64,000 nt of DNA from Treponema pectinovorum. Lineage in GTDB: Bacteria > Spirochaetota > Spirochaetia > Treponematales > Treponemataceae. A program made the translations under genes and the position numbers. Positions 16,644 to 27,033 of the stretch are shown piece by piece (within the stretch, counting starts at the first letter, position 1; every line of letters begins with the position of its first letter). The notes beneath the pieces were generated by a model, which was not told where the DNA came from, ran no database searches, and was given only the letters and a program-made list of their open reading frames with translations. Location: assembly GCF_900497595.1 (NCBI RefSeq), contig NZ_UFQO01000001.1:478464-542463 (forward strand). Reading direction: 5' to 3'.

Positions 16644-19427
16644 ATGTTAGATAAAATTTTTACAACCATATTTGGTTCACAAAATGAACGCGATATTAAA
16701 AAAATGCTGCCAATAGTGGCTGCTGTAAACGAAAAAGAAAGTTGGGCAAAATCCCTTTCCGAACAGGATTTTCCTAAACAGACACAAATTTTTAAAGAGC
16801 GACTTGCAAATGGTGAAACTTTGGACGACATCCTTCCAGAAGCGTTTGCGCTATGCAGGGAAGCGGCATTTAGAGTTCGCGGTGAGCGTGCTTATGACGT
16901 ACAGGTGATGGGGTCAATAAATCTCCACCTTGGAAGAATAACCGAAATGAAAACCGGTGAAGGAAAAACCCTCGTTGCAGTAGCACCTTCCTATCTAAAC
17001 TGCCTTACTGGAAAAGGTGTTCACGTAGTTACTGTAAACGACTATCTTGCAGAGCGCGATGCAAACACTATGCGTCCTGTGTTTAGTTATCTTGGCTGTA
17101 CAGTAGGCGCAATACTTTCAAATATGGATAACGATGCTCGCCGCCAAGCATACAACTGCGACATCACATACGGAACAAACAACGAACTTGGCTTTGACTA
17201 TCTTCGCGACAACATGCAGATAGAACTTTCATCAAAGGTTCAAAGAGGATTCAACTATTGCATAGTCGATGAAATTGACTCCATCCTCATCGATGAAGCG
17301 AGAACTCCACTTATAATCTCTGGTGCTGGCGAAGACGACACATACAAGTATTATGAAGTAGACAAATACGTTGGAGAATTTACAGAAGTAAAAAAAGATC
17401 CTGCCACAGACGACTATCCTGATGAAGTTCAAATGACTCCAGAAGAGCGAGCGGCAATGGAAGGCGACTATAAGATTGACGAAAAGTCAAAAAGGATTTC
17501 TTTTACAGACAAAGGAATGGAGCATATCGAAAAAATTTTGCACCAGCATAACCTTATCCCCAGCGACACAAAATTGCAGGACGAGCAAAACTTTGAATTT
17601 TTGCACTATTTTACGCAGGCACTTCGCGCTCACCTGCTCTACGAAAACGATGTTGATTATGTTGTAAAAGACGGGCAAGTTCAAATTGTAGACGAATTTA
17701 CAGGACGCATTTTGGAAGGCCGCCGCTATTCAGACGGATTGCACCAAGCAATAGAAGCAAAAGAGCGAGTAAAAATTGCACAGCGCAACAGGACAATGGC
17801 AACTGTAACTTTCCAGAACTTTTTCAGAATGTACAACAAACTTTCGGGAATGACAGGAACTGCACAAACAGAAGCAGTAGAATTTTCAAAGATATACAAA
17901 CTCGACGTAGTAGCAATTCCTACAAATCTTCCTGTCGCTCGAATTGACGAAAATGACGAGGTTTACTTAAACGAAGAAGATAAATGGAACGCAATCGTAA
18001 AAGAAATAAAAACTGCACACGATAAGGGGCAACCTATTCTGGTAGGCACCGTTTCCGTAGAAAAGTCAGAGCATCTTTCCACCCTCCTTACAAGAGCAGG
18101 AATTCGCCATGAAGTTTTAAACGCAAAAAACCACGCACGCGAAGCCTTGATTATCGCAGAAGCAGGTGCAAAAGGTGCGGTAACGGTTGCAACAAACATG
18201 GCAGGACGCGGTACAGATATAAAACTTGGCGGAAGTTATGAATCGAGGGCGACAAAACGTGCAGGAACAAACGCAACTCCAGAACAATTAAAACAGGCAC
18301 TTCAAATAGAAAAAGAAAAATGGCAAGGCGACTATGAAGAAGTAAAAGCACTTGGCGGACTTTATGTAATCGGTTCCGAACGCCATGAATCGCGCCGTAT
18401 CGACAACCAGTTGCGCGGTCGCTCTGGACGACAAGGAGACCCAGGAAGGTCAAAATTCTTTATATCGATGGACGACGATCTCATGAGGCTCTTTGGCGGC
18501 GAAAAGATGAAAGGCATAATGAAAAGAATCGGCATGGAACCAGGCGAGCCTATATATCATCCTTGGCTTACAAAGGGAATCGAAAACGCACAGAAAAAAG
18601 TTGAACAGCGAAACTTTGAAATCCGAAAAAACTTGATTGACTACGACGATGTATTAAACGACCAGCGAGAGTTTATCTATGGGCAGAGGGATGGAATTCT
18701 TTCAGACGAAAAATTGACCCAGCGCATAATGACAACCGCAGACGACTATCTTGAGCAGTGGTTTACAGAATACGAGCACAACAGAAAAAATGGGCTTTCG
18801 CCACTTTTAGAGCAGATAAGAGAAAATTTTGGAGTTCAGCTTCCTGCAAAAGAATGCACAAAAGAAAGTGTATTGGCACTTTTGCAAAACGATTTAACAG
18901 AAAAAGAAGAATTGGTTGGACACGAACAGTTTAATATGTTCATAAGATACCAATATTTGCAGTTAATCGACAGAAAGTGGCTCGACCAGCTTGAGTTTTT
19001 GGATGCATTGCGAGAAGCCGTTCACCTTCGTTCCTACAGTTCAAAAAATCCTTTAACAGAATACAAAATTGACGGTTTTAACGCATTCGAAGATATGATA
19101 GAAAATATCCGCCTCACAATAGCAGGACGAGTGTTCAAAGTCCGAGTGCAGATAAATCCACCAGCACAACAGGCAAACCGCAATATACAGATGAACGCCC
19201 AACACAGTCAGGCTCAAAGCATGAGCGACCAGGCACGCACTCAGGGGCAAGCCTCAAACTCTATTGCAAGCAGAGCATACCATTCAAAACAGCAAGCAAG
19301 CGGCGTAATGGCATCTTCAAGACAGGGCGAAAGCGTAACCGTAAGAAGAACAATGCCAAAAGTTGGAAGAAACGACCCTTGTCCATGCGGAAGCGGGAAA
19401 AAATACAAGCAGTGCCACGGCCGATAA
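16644..19427 (+). CDS. secA: Preprotein translocase ATPase SecA
   Basis: SecA is the ATPase that pushes unfolded preproteins through SecYEG. The 927-residue protein has Walker [12 protein letters not shown] near residue 100, the early block [17 protein letters not shown], the [19 protein letters not shown]alker B region, the preprotein cross-linking domain, the second nucleotide-binding fold ([44 protein letters not shown]), and the helical wing/scaffold. The C-terminal tail is Gln/Ser-rich and ends in the zinc and SecB-binding motif [15 protein letters not shown]. It is a full-length, ordinary SecA. The gene stands alone, divergent from an envelope operon, with a structured repeat and a bidirectional terminator behind it. 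Confidence 0.98.
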   Translation: MLDKIFTTIFGSQNERDIKKMLPIVAAVNEKESWAKSLSEQDFPKQTQIFKERLANGETLDDILPEAFALCREAAFRVRGERAYDVQVMGSINLHLGRITEMKTGEGKTLVAVAPSYLNCLTGKGVHVVTVNDYLAERDANTMRPVFSYLGCTVGAILSNMDNDARRQAYNCDITYGTNNELGFDYLRDNMQIELSSKVQRGFNYCIVDEIDSILIDEARTPLIISGAGEDDTYKYYEVDKYVGEFTEVKKDPATDDYPDEVQMTPEERAAMEGDYKIDEKSKRISFTDKGMEHIEKILHQHNLIPSDTKLQDEQNFEFLHYFTQALRAHLLYENDVDYVVKDGQVQIVDEFTGRILEGRRYSDGLHQAIEAKERVKIAQRNRTMATVTFQNFFRMYNKLSGMTGTAQTEAVEFSKIYKLDVVAIPTNLPVARIDENDEVYLNEEDKWNAIVKEIKTAHDKGQPILVGTVSVEKSEHLSTLLTRAGIRHEVLNAKNHAREALIIAEAGAKGAVTVATNMAGRGTDIKLGGSYESRATKRAGTNATPEQLKQALQIEKEKWQGDYEEVKALGGLYVIGSERHESRRIDNQLRGRSGRQGDPGRSKFFISMDDDLMRLFGGEKMKGIMKRIGMEPGEPIYHPWLTKGIENAQKKVEQRNFEIRKNLIDYDDVLNDQREFIYGQRDGILSDEKLTQRIMTTADDYLEQWFTEYEHNRKNGLSPLLEQIRENFGVQLPAKECTKESVLALLQNDLTEKEELVGHEQFNMFIRYQYLQLIDRKWLDQLEFLDALREAVHLRSYSSKNPLTEYKIDGFNAFEDMIENIRLTIAGRVFKVRVQINPPAQQANRNIQMNAQHSQAQSMSDQARTQGQASNSIASRAYHSKQQASGVMASSRQGESVTVRRTMPKVGRNDPCPCGSGKKYKQCHGR

Positions 19428-19457
19428 TATTCACAACCATTCATCTATAAAAGCTAT

Positions 19458-19570
19458 GGGCGTATGCTGCAAAACTTTTGTTTTGCAGCACCAGGCTTTT
19501 CGCACTTCGCGGTCTAGCCGCCGCTCATCCGCCTAAACGGCGGACTAAAGGTGCTACAATCCTTTACGCA
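19458..19570 (+). repeat. Structured intergenic repeat, copy 2 (after secA)
   Basis: A 113-base element 30 bases after the secA stop and in the same orientation. It begins GGGCGTAT, has a perfect 10-base hairpin GCTGCAAAAC (19466-19475) / GTTTTGCAGC (19480-19489), then ACCAGGCTTTTCGCAC, an inner hairpin TCCGCC/GGCGGA, and ends GTGCTACAATCC followed by TTTACGCA. The terminal arms GCGTA and TACGC are complementary. It shares all landmarks with the copy after lepB. Confidence 0.8.
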
Positions 19571-19583
19571 GAATAATCATCGC

Positions 19584-19632
19584 AAAAAAAGCCCCTTGAA
19601 CTTTATGTTGCAAGGGGTATTTCTTTTTAAAT
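19584..19632. terminator. Bidirectional terminator between secA and the lipoprotein at 19651
   Basis: CCCCTTGAAC (19592-19601) pairs with GTTGCAAGGGG (19608-19617 region) with one bulge. It is preceded by a run of A (a T run on the minus strand) and followed by TATTTCTTTTT. It can serve both secA and the convergent lipoprotein gene. Confidence 0.82.
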
Positions 19633-19650
19633 AATTTAAATCAATTTCAG

Positions 19651-20898
19651 CTAGTCTTTAATATTAAATTGCCAAATAGCAGACTGCATTTGACCGTCCT
19701 TGCTAACAATAACCATGACGGTATTTATACCTTCACTATTTATTTTTGAATTTTCAGTTGGCTTTAGTTTAAAAGAACCATCACTAGAAACACCATCTGT
19801 TTCTTGCATTTTGCTGCCATTTAAGAACCATTCGTACGCAACTCCGCTCTCGTAAGAATTATTATCTTTTGTCTTTGCAGTCAGTTTTATTGTTGGACTT
19901 GTTGGAAATTGAGAGAATGTTACACCGTAAATAGTGCTTAGACTAGGAGGAGCTACTACAGTGCAATTTTTTGCTTCATATACTATTTTCGGTGTGGCAA
20001 GTACACCTACTTCAACACCTTGACTTTGCGATTGCAGTGTATCCAACTTAATTGTAAAGTTTGCTAATTTTTCACTGTCATTAGAACTCGTTGGAGCAAC
20101 AAAATAAGTTTTTTCATTGCTTGCTGCTAAAACAGAATATTTTAACCCATCAATAGACGTTTTATTTTGGTACTTTCCAGCAGGATCTTTTCCAGCCCAG
20201 CTAATCGCATCTTTTGTTATTATATAAGAAACCTGAGCCTTTGTGCGCAACAACGCACCATATCCTGCAAAACCGTGCCAGACTTTTCCTTCTCCAAGTT
20301 TTTTAGCCTCTTCCAAACCATACCAGGTTTTGTTATCTAGAGTATTTGTAAGTTTAAACAAAATATAACGGTGATACTCTGTCGATGAAGGAATCTCTAT
20401 TTCACTTATATCTGCAGCCAGCATAACCGTAATGCCAGTATCTTTTGTAAGTTCTAATCGTACTTGATTTTCACCAGATTTTACTTCAAAGGTTGCTTCT
20501 CCATCGGCAACAAGACTAATTTGAAAATCCTGACCTTCTTCTACAGTCCATACATTTACAAAGATACGGTAACTTTCTCCAACTTCTAAATCTCTAAAAG
20601 CTAAGTTTACATTTTTAGTTTGAGGATAAAAAATATCCAGCATTTGATTATTGCGTTCTTCTTCCTGATGACTACTGTGTTCAAAATCGGCTTTCATCAG
20701 TCGAGCAAGAACTCTAAGTTTTATGTTTTGTCCTTCAGAATCAAGAACCTGCCTAGCATTAGAATTCTCTAAAGAAAGCGAAGTAAGGTCTAAATTAAAA
20801 GCGACAGAAGAAGTTTCTTCTATTGCGGAACAGCCAAGCATAAAAAGTGCACAAAACGCACCAATGCAAAAGCCATAGATTTTCCTTTTATAAGTCAT
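19651..20898 (-). CDS. Surface-type lipoprotein with Ig-like domains
   Basis: A 415-residue predicted lipoprotein; signal ends in FMLGC with C23 acylated. The start chosen is the ATG at 20898, because a GGAGG ribosome site lies 6-7 bases before it; an upstream TTG in frame is inside that site. The mature part shows several beta-sandwich-like stretches: FRDLEVGESYRIFVNVW, a SGENQVRLELTKDTG block and, near the C-terminus, ITVMV-type IVSKDGQMQSAIWQFNI with YEWFLNGSKM, as in PKD/Ig-like modules. No enzyme domain is recognised. It is 3'-most of three large lipoprotein genes on this strand and ends at a strong terminator. Confidence 0.65.
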   Translation of the reverse strand: MTYKRKIYGFCIGAFCALFMLGCSAIEETSSVAFNLDLTSLSLENSNARQVLDSEGQNIKLRVLARLMKADFEHSSHQEEERNNQMLDIFYPQTKNVNLAFRDLEVGESYRIFVNVWTVEEGQDFQISLVADGEATFEVKSGENQVRLELTKDTGITVMLAADISEIEIPSSTEYHRYILFKLTNTLDNKTWYGLEEAKKLGEGKVWHGFAGYGALLRTKAQVSYIITKDAISWAGKDPAGKYQNKTSIDGLKYSVLAASNEKTYFVAPTSSNDSEKLANFTIKLDTLQSQSQGVEVGVLATPKIVYEAKNCTVVAPPSLSTIYGVTFSQFPTSPTIKLTAKTKDNNSYESGVAYEWFLNGSKMQETDGVSSDGSFKLKPTENSKINSEGINTVMVIVSKDGQMQSAIWQFNIKD

Positions 20899-21095
20899 AA
20901 AATCCTCCAATTTATATCAACATACGGTAAAAATTTGCTAAGCAAACCCATAACAATTTGGCAAAACGCCACTCTAACCACCAGTGGAATTTTAACACAA
21001 AAAGCATTTTTTTTCTATTTTTAAGATTATAACAGTTACAGTTTTTTGGTAAATAAGCACAAATTATTTTTTAATCGCAACTTCTGCATAGTTTT

Positions 21096-23342
21096 TTAGT
21101 CTGCCGTAACCTCATATCGTGCAGTATAGTCATAGGTATTTCCTTCAATTTTTATAACAGCACGAAGCTCGTATAGACCAACTTGGAGCCACGCAGGAAT
21201 CGTTATTTTTGTTTTATCCGTTTGTGATGCATTTGTAAAAAACACATTGCCATTTTGTAAAAGGCTTAAACTTATTGAGTTTGCATTGCCTGCACCAGAG
21301 AATGAAATTTGTGTATTATCTGTCTTTTTTACAGTTACGCTAACAGTATTTGAATTTCCAACTATTGATTTTAAATTTTCGGATGGAACAGAGACAATGT
21401 AAGGAAGCGGCCCTGTAAAAGTTGTTGTTAGCCCCTGTTTTACAAGCACTCCTTTTCCATTTTTTAATTCCAAAGTGTAAGCAGTAGGAGGATTTAATGA
21501 AGAATCTGCGTTTACTTTAAATTTTAAAAGCAAATTTTGTTTATTACCAGAAAAATTATCGCCAAAGTCGATTATCGCCACGCCTTGTTTGTAAGTAGAA
21601 GGAGTTATATGAGCAACAAAGTTTTGGCTAAGTTCACTTTCTATCTTTATTTTTGATGCTGAAGTTTCGGTTCCATTAGTATAGCTTGAAACTATGATGT
21701 CGGTTTTATCCGTTTCGCTTCCGATTTTTGAAGAACCTCCAATAGCAAGAGTTGAATTTTTTTGTTCGGCACTGTTAGATTCCAAATAAACTCCAGAAGG
21801 CTTATTATCAAGTGAATGGCAAGAAAAAATTGTTGCATCTGTCATTTTAAAAGTGCAATCTATGTTTACAAAAACACCACCACCAAAAAAAGCCGAGCAA
21901 TTTTTAACTTCTCCACCATTCATCTCGACGACAATGCTCGCTCCATCTGCTACTCCTACTAAAATTGCACCACCAATTTTTGCCTTGCAGCCTTGAATTG
22001 TACAGTTAGTAAGTTTTGACTTTTTTGCAAAGGCTATTGCACCTCCGAAAGAATTTTTAGTTGTAGAAAAATTGAAATTTTTTATCGTGCAATTATTTAA
22101 ATCGACCTCTCCTAATGCAAAGATTCCTCCACCACAACTTCCCGCACTAGGAACTGAAATTTCAATATCTTTTCCATCCAAAGTGATGTTGTTCATCGTT
22201 AGTTTTGCGTTTGAATCAACTTTTATCATTGAACCTGTAGTAAAATCTGATTTTCGCTCTAAAGTTGCATTGGTAGTGTCTAAATCAATTTTTTTTATCG
22301 TTGTATTCTTTTTTATTTCAATCGTTCGTGTTTCTAAAGTTTTCCCACTGACATAGACTGTAAATTCAGTATTGGAATCCTTTGGACTATTTTCTATAAC
22401 CTTTACTGCTTTATAAACTGTAGCAAAGGGCGAAAAATATCCTCCATTTCCTGTTGAATCACTTCCTTGTGTGCCAATATTTCCGCCTGCACCATTTACA
22501 TAAAAAGTTGTTCCTACAAAATTTTTTACGAGATCTTCTGTAACAAAGAATTTTGTTGTTCCGCCACTCGTTTTTAAATATGGTGATGCAGAAGAATCGG
22601 ACGAAATCCATCTGTTTGTTTCCATGTTGTCAAAAATGTTTATAACTTCCGAACAGAAAAACAAAACACCACCTTCACTATCATAGAAAGTAAAACATAC
22701 AGAGTATGCACCTGATTTTATCTCGCCACCGCCCATATTAAAACTCGCCTGATTATATGAGTCAAAAAGCAAATATTGTGATTTTTGAGAGCCGTCGTTC
22801 CAAGAAGCCAAAACTTTTGCTATTTTACTTGCAGTTGCACTTGAATCTTTTTCGAGAGTAAGGCGAACCCTTCCTTTTTTTTCTCCACTGTTATTTGCAG
22901 TTAAATTTATTGAAATTCCAGTTTTTATTGTTTCATTCACACCTAAGGTAAGTTCTGTGCTCCCCCTAAAAATTTCTTTTGTTTTAGCAGAATCGCTATA
23001 GCCTTTTGCTGTTAAAATCCAAGTTCCCTTTGTAAGTTTTATTGAAAAATTAAGCCCCGTGATTGTTGCTTCATAAATTTCGTTTGAATCTGTCTTTTTT
23101 ACCGCTTTTACTTCATAAAAAATGCTACTTTGTTCACTAGGAAATGCTGTTCTAAAAGAATCAAAAGGGGAAAGCACAAAACGAGAAGGAACAGCACCAG
23201 AACTGCGCAAAGAGCCAGAGACTGTTATAAAATTTTTTGAATCCACATTTAAAGAAGAATCGTCTAATCCGCTAAAACATCCCGAAAAACATGTGAGAAC
23301 AGTCAAAAATAAACATAAAAGTCTGTAAAAAGTTTTATTCAT
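21096..23342 (-). CDS. Lipoprotein with parallel beta-helix region
   Basis: A 748-residue predicted lipoprotein (signal about 20 residues, C22 in CFSGC). About residues 280-540 show right-handed beta-helix repeats: TFYVNGAGG, ATVYKAVKVIEN, MIKVDSNAKLTMNNITLDG, GGGIFALGEVDLNNCTI, GGAIAFAKKSKLTNCTI, GGAILVG, GGGVFVNIDCTFKMTDATI. This 'G-G-x-I/V ... N-C-T-I' rhythm is typical of pectate-lyase-like or polymorphic-membrane-protein-like surface proteins. An N-terminal beta-sandwich (50-240) and a C-terminal Ig-like domain (about 650-745) flank it. A GGGGAAA ribosome site precedes the ATG. The gene lies 36 bases downstream of the similar lipoprotein at 23379-25559, so they are probably cotranscribed. 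No catalytic residues are assignable. Confidence 0.68.
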   Translation of the reverse strand: MNKTFYRLLCLFLTVLTCFSGCFSGLDDSSLNVDSKNFITVSGSLRSSGAVPSRFVLSPFDSFRTAFPSEQSSIFYEVKAVKKTDSNEIYEATITGLNFSIKLTKGTWILTAKGYSDSAKTKEIFRGSTELTLGVNETIKTGISINLTANNSGEKKGRVRLTLEKDSSATASKIAKVLASWNDGSQKSQYLLFDSYNQASFNMGGGEIKSGAYSVCFTFYDSEGGVLFFCSEVINIFDNMETNRWISSDSSASPYLKTSGGTTKFFVTEDLVKNFVGTTFYVNGAGGNIGTQGSDSTGNGGYFSPFATVYKAVKVIENSPKDSNTEFTVYVSGKTLETRTIEIKKNTTIKKIDLDTTNATLERKSDFTTGSMIKVDSNAKLTMNNITLDGKDIEISVPSAGSCGGGIFALGEVDLNNCTIKNFNFSTTKNSFGGAIAFAKKSKLTNCTIQGCKAKIGGAILVGVADGASIVVEMNGGEVKNCSAFFGGGVFVNIDCTFKMTDATIFSCHSLDNKPSGVYLESNSAEQKNSTLAIGGSSKIGSETDKTDIIVSSYTNGTETSASKIKIESELSQNFVAHITPSTYKQGVAIIDFGDNFSGNKQNLLLKFKVNADSSLNPPTAYTLELKNGKGVLVKQGLTTTFTGPLPYIVSVPSENLKSIVGNSNTVSVTVKKTDNTQISFSGAGNANSISLSLLQNGNVFFTNASQTDKTKITIPAWLQVGLYELRAVIKIEGNTYDYTARYEVTAD

Positions 23343-23378
23343 AAAATTTCCCCAAGATATTTTGCACTTACAAAAAAA

Positions 23379-25559
23379 TTACATCGCCTCCACATTTATA
23401 TTAAAGGTTGCACTGTAAGTTTTGCCGTTGTAAATTGCCGTTGCAATAATTGAATATGTTCCAGTTGGAAATGCATTTGGTAAAATAAGCGTGTTCCCAT
23501 TTAGAGTTCCGCCTGCATCTTCTATAGCCTGTGCATTTACATGAATACCATTATTATACACCTTTGTTGTCCAAGTGCAGTTGGAGGTAATATCTACTCC
23601 ATCTTTTTTAGCAGAAACTGTTATGGATTTTCCAAGTTTAAAGACAAAAACAGCCTCGCTTGAAAGTTCAAAAATTATTCCGTCTGCAAGTGGCACTACA
23701 TTTAAACTTCCACCCGACTGAGCAAGCACACCAATTCCATCTTCCAATTTTATTACATACTGATTAGAACTAAGCTCAAACTTATTGCATATATCCTGTG
23801 TAAGAGTTTTTCCATTTACAGCTTTTAGCACAGCCGTTCCTCTTGTATAACTGCTAGCAAGACTTGAATTCCAAGCAATTTTTGCAACAGATGAGTTTGC
23901 ACTGAGATTTTCATCAACTGTAACGAAACAGCCAGCACCAGCAAAGTTTATTATTCCAACCTCACTTGCATTTTCATTTTGGACTTTTGAACTTCCTGCA
24001 AGAGTCAAACTTGCAGACGCATTATTTAAAGATATTTTTTGACAATTTATAATCGCATTTTTAATAGTCAGTTTTCCATTTAAGTTTAATCCCACTCCTG
24101 GAATATTTAAGTTTTTACCATTGCCTTCTATTTGTACATTGAAAGTTGAACCGAGCGTCACAGGACTTTCTTCTATAATGTCAGTTAAGAGCGTGATTTT
24201 ATTATTTGCAGATGGAGAATTAAAATTGCTTATCGCATTTTTTACAGTTTTATATGGGGAATTTTTACTTCCGTTGTTGGTTATATCATTTCCGCTGGAA
24301 GACACATATACGTTTGTTCTTAAGACCTTTATTTTCATTTCCACAGGAAGAGAATCTGCATAGTAGTCTTTGTGCGAATAAACTTTAAGAAAAGCATTTC
24401 CACAAGGAACTTCAATGTTAACAGAACCACTAGTTCCGCTTCCGCTCAAAATGAGTTTGCCACTCGAGTCTGTACCTTCATATAGCTCATAAATTACGAC
24501 GGTATCCCTTATCGTACTTCCATCGCTTCCTGTAGCAGAAGGAATTATAGTTAAAGTTGCATAAGAAGAATCTTCATCCTGATTTAACTCGCTATTTGTA
24601 AGAACTTCAGCACCATTTTTATCCGTAACTGTAACTTGGCCAAGTTTTACAGACTGAACGGATGTTGTAACTACACTCGAAAGACCTGCACTATCTTTTA
24701 TCGTTATTGTGTAGGATTTATTTTCTGAACTGACAAGATCGCCTGTTTCAAAATATGCAGGTTGACCGTGTTCTGTAAATTCTTGAGAACATTTTTCCAA
24801 ACTTAAAGAAGAAATCGGATTTCCTAATTTAAAAGAAGCGTTGGAAAAAACAAAAGTTCCGTCAGAGTTATTTATGCTTATGTCTGATGAAATTGCATTA
24901 TTTATAGTAACAACTTCTATATCACGATGAATACCTTTTAACAGGGATTTTTCTGGCATATTAAAAAGAACGTAATAATTAGTTGCATCCTTATAGATAA
25001 CTGCGCCATAAACTGGAGGTGGAGGTGTGTTGCAGATTATTTTTATTGGCGAAAAAGTTCCAAAGTCCGCACCAGTGTGAGGATGAAACATTCTTACAGT
25101 AGGGGTTATATCAAAACCATTATCCACACCTATTAAAAAATCACTCGGATAGACCAAACGCAAAATAGACACATCGGAGTTGTCCTGCGAGATTTTTACG
25201 AGATTTGTATTTGGATAACTTCCCCATAAAGCAAAAAATTTATCACAATCCAAAGAATTCATAGCAAGGCTCATATTAGAGCCACTTGTAAAAACATACC
25301 TTTGCGGATTTCTAAGATAAAAATCCACTTCAACATCTTTATAAGACGGAATTATCAGCGAACCGTCGTTTCCTCGCACAAAATCGCTAGAAGAAATTTT
25401 ATATCCTAAAATGCCACTCGTTTCTGTGTATTCTTTAAAAAAATCTTTTACAGGCTCATTAAACGAATCCTTAAAAAAAGTGCACGAATAAAAAAAGAAA
25501 GAAAAAACAAAAATGAAAGCTGAAAAAAAAGCGAATCTGTATGCAATTTTTGTTTTCAT
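23379..25559 (-). CDS. Lipoprotein with Ig-like and beta-helix regions
   Basis: A 726-residue predicted lipoprotein with C26 at FFFYSC. The ATG at 25559 is chosen because GGAGA lies 8 bases before it; a further in-frame ATG at 25586 lacks a site. Ig-like stretches occupy about 40-430. The DUF1565-like entry NVYVSSSGNDITNNGSKN-SPYKTVKNAI begins a beta-helix-like region (about 430-590; LKINGKLTIKNAIINC-type turns). The C-terminus (640-725) is another Ig-like domain (FPTGTYSIIATAIYNGKTYS) resembling that of the next gene. The shared layout and closing domain suggest paralogues. Surface exposure or adhesion is inferred, not shown. Confidence 0.65.
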   Translation of the reverse strand: MKTKIAYRFAFFSAFIFVFSFFFYSCTFFKDSFNEPVKDFFKEYTETSGILGYKISSSDFVRGNDGSLIIPSYKDVEVDFYLRNPQRYVFTSGSNMSLAMNSLDCDKFFALWGSYPNTNLVKISQDNSDVSILRLVYPSDFLIGVDNGFDITPTVRMFHPHTGADFGTFSPIKIICNTPPPPVYGAVIYKDATNYYVLFNMPEKSLLKGIHRDIEVVTINNAISSDISINNSDGTFVFSNASFKLGNPISSLSLEKCSQEFTEHGQPAYFETGDLVSSENKSYTITIKDSAGLSSVVTTSVQSVKLGQVTVTDKNGAEVLTNSELNQDEDSSYATLTIIPSATGSDGSTIRDTVVIYELYEGTDSSGKLILSGSGTSGSVNIEVPCGNAFLKVYSHKDYYADSLPVEMKIKVLRTNVYVSSSGNDITNNGSKNSPYKTVKNAISNFNSPSANNKITLLTDIIEESPVTLGSTFNVQIEGNGKNLNIPGVGLNLNGKLTIKNAIINCQKISLNNASASLTLAGSSKVQNENASEVGIINFAGAGCFVTVDENLSANSSVAKIAWNSSLASSYTRGTAVLKAVNGKTLTQDICNKFELSSNQYVIKLEDGIGVLAQSGGSLNVVPLADGIIFELSSEAVFVFKLGKSITVSAKKDGVDITSNCTWTTKVYNNGIHVNAQAIEDAGGTLNGNTLILPNAFPTGTYSIIATAIYNGKTYSATFNINVEAM

Positions 25560-25713
25560 AAAAATCGTCTCCATAAAAATTTTCAAATATAAAATTTATA
25601 AATGAAAATCTCTTTCAAATTTATAACTCAAAAAATTAGGGATTTCAGATTCAAAAAGTTAATCACAAGTTTTACAAGGTGAAAAATCTTGCAAAAGTGT
25701 ATGATATATATTT

Positions 25714-27033
25714 TTAAAACTGCCACCCTACTCCAACAGAAGAAAACAACATTCCAAAGTTCATATCCGTAATATAAGCACAGATAAAATCTGCATCAGT
25801 TTCTATAAAAAGCCTATTTGAAACATAAAATTGAAGCGAAATTCCAGCGTCAACAGAAAAGTTTGTACTATTTAATTTTTGGGAAGTTACACTGTGTCCA
25901 AAATTAAAAACAAAATCGTTGAACATTATAAGCCCTAACCCACCGTGCAATTCTATAGTGGCAATATGCTTTGTCGAAATTGAATTTTTTATTCCCAAGC
26001 GGATTGGAAACTGGTATACAGCGGTAAAAAATCCTGTAAAAAGATTTCCTTCTATTGAATAATCGTTATGGTCTGCAAACATCCTCGTATATGTAGACTG
26101 CAAACCAAATCCCAAATATCCCCAACGGTGCTTAAACGGAATAATATTCAATTTAAAATATGCAGAAACTGGAAAAACCTTTGTACCAAAATATTCTTCG
26201 ATTGTTTCGTCAAATAAAACAACAGGGCAAGCATAGCCTGCACTCAAGTCTATATCCAATTTTTTTCTAAATTTCACGGTTATCATGCTGGCAGAATCGA
26301 TTGGATTTTCAAGACCAGATGCATCTTGTGCTATAAAACTATAAGTTCCAACATCAAACGAATTTGCATTAAATTGAAAAGTTATGTTCCTGTTATTCTC
26401 TGAATGTTTGAGGATTGAAGGCGTAAAAGTTATTTCTGAAGTTTCCTTTTCGTCTATTTTTTTTAAAACATATTGTGTAAAAGTTATGTCGTTCGGATTT
26501 TGCTTTGGCATAAAAAGGTTTCGCCCAGAAACCGAGATAATTCCATCGTTTACCTCTTCCAAATAGATTGTTGAAGTTAAATTTGAATCCACAGTTACAG
26601 ATTTTATTTCTGGTTGATACGCTATGTAAATATTAAAAGATGTCCATTCTGACTCAACTTCTGCAATTCCTATTAAATTGTAGGTTATTATTTTGTAGCG
26701 ATAATTCCCAGGTTTTAAGGCAGGAGTTATCTGAATTTTTGTTGAATTGTCATTTGTAGAAAGGCTACGCACTTGCTCGTAATTGCCTGCTTCAAGTTTT
26801 TCTACAACAACATCATAGTGCGATACGTATTCTGGATAATCTTCAATCCATTCGAGATACTGCCATTGACTTTCGGCAGTAACAATTTCTTGCTCTATCG
26901 CTTCTTCTTGAATGTTTTGGTTTGGATTTGCAAGACTCTCTGTAGAAAGCAAGCCCTGTTGTTGAGCGAAAGAGTAAAAAGAACAAAAGAGAAAAACTAA
27001 AAAAAATACAGGATAAAACTTAATTTTTGCCAT
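25714..27033 (-). CDS. Outer-membrane-type protein, beta-barrel C-terminus
   Basis: A 439-residue protein with a cleavable signal (FCSFYSFAQQQG, cut probably after Ala-23 or so). Residues 60-260 look like two Ig/FN3-like domains (LKPGNYRYKIITYNLIG, VSGRNLFMPKQNP). From about 270 the pattern changes to alternating strands with aromatic ends (AYFKLNIIPFKHRWGYLGFGL, LFTGFFTAVYQFPIRLG, FSVDAGISLQFYVSNRLF) and the protein ends in Trp-Gln-Phe, a usual outer-membrane barrel terminus. It is the last gene of the cyclase/FecR operon and its start overlaps the FecR gene by 14 bases. Function unknown; likely an outer-membrane partner of the FecR-domain protein. Confidence 0.68.
   Translation of the reverse strand: MAKIKFYPVFFLVFLFCSFYSFAQQQGLLSTESLANPNQNIQEEAIEQEIVTAESQWQYLEWIEDYPEYVSHYDVVVEKLEAGNYEQVRSLSTNDNSTKIQITPALKPGNYRYKIITYNLIGIAEVESEWTSFNIYIAYQPEIKSVTVDSNLTSTIYLEEVNDGIISVSGRNLFMPKQNPNDITFTQYVLKKIDEKETSEITFTPSILKHSENNRNITFQFNANSFDVGTYSFIAQDASGLENPIDSASMITVKFRKKLDIDLSAGYACPVVLFDETIEEYFGTKVFPVSAYFKLNIIPFKHRWGYLGFGLQSTYTRMFADHNDYSIEGNLFTGFFTAVYQFPIRLGIKNSISTKHIATIELHGGLGLIMFNDFVFNFGHSVTSQKLNSTNFSVDAGISLQFYVSNRLFIETDADFICAYITDMNFGMLFSSVGVGWQF

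Noticed and set aside
19458..19570. Repeat copy as an integron attC site (treponemes can carry integrons)
   Set aside because: The ends GGGCGTAT and TTTACGCA do not fit the RYYYAAC / GTTRRRY core pair, and no integrase or cassette array is present.
20967..20990. Terminator after the lipoprotein gene at 21096 (CCACT/AGTGG hairpin)
   Set aside because: The stem is only 5 pairs and the following T run is weak. It may be real but is not supported well enough to list.
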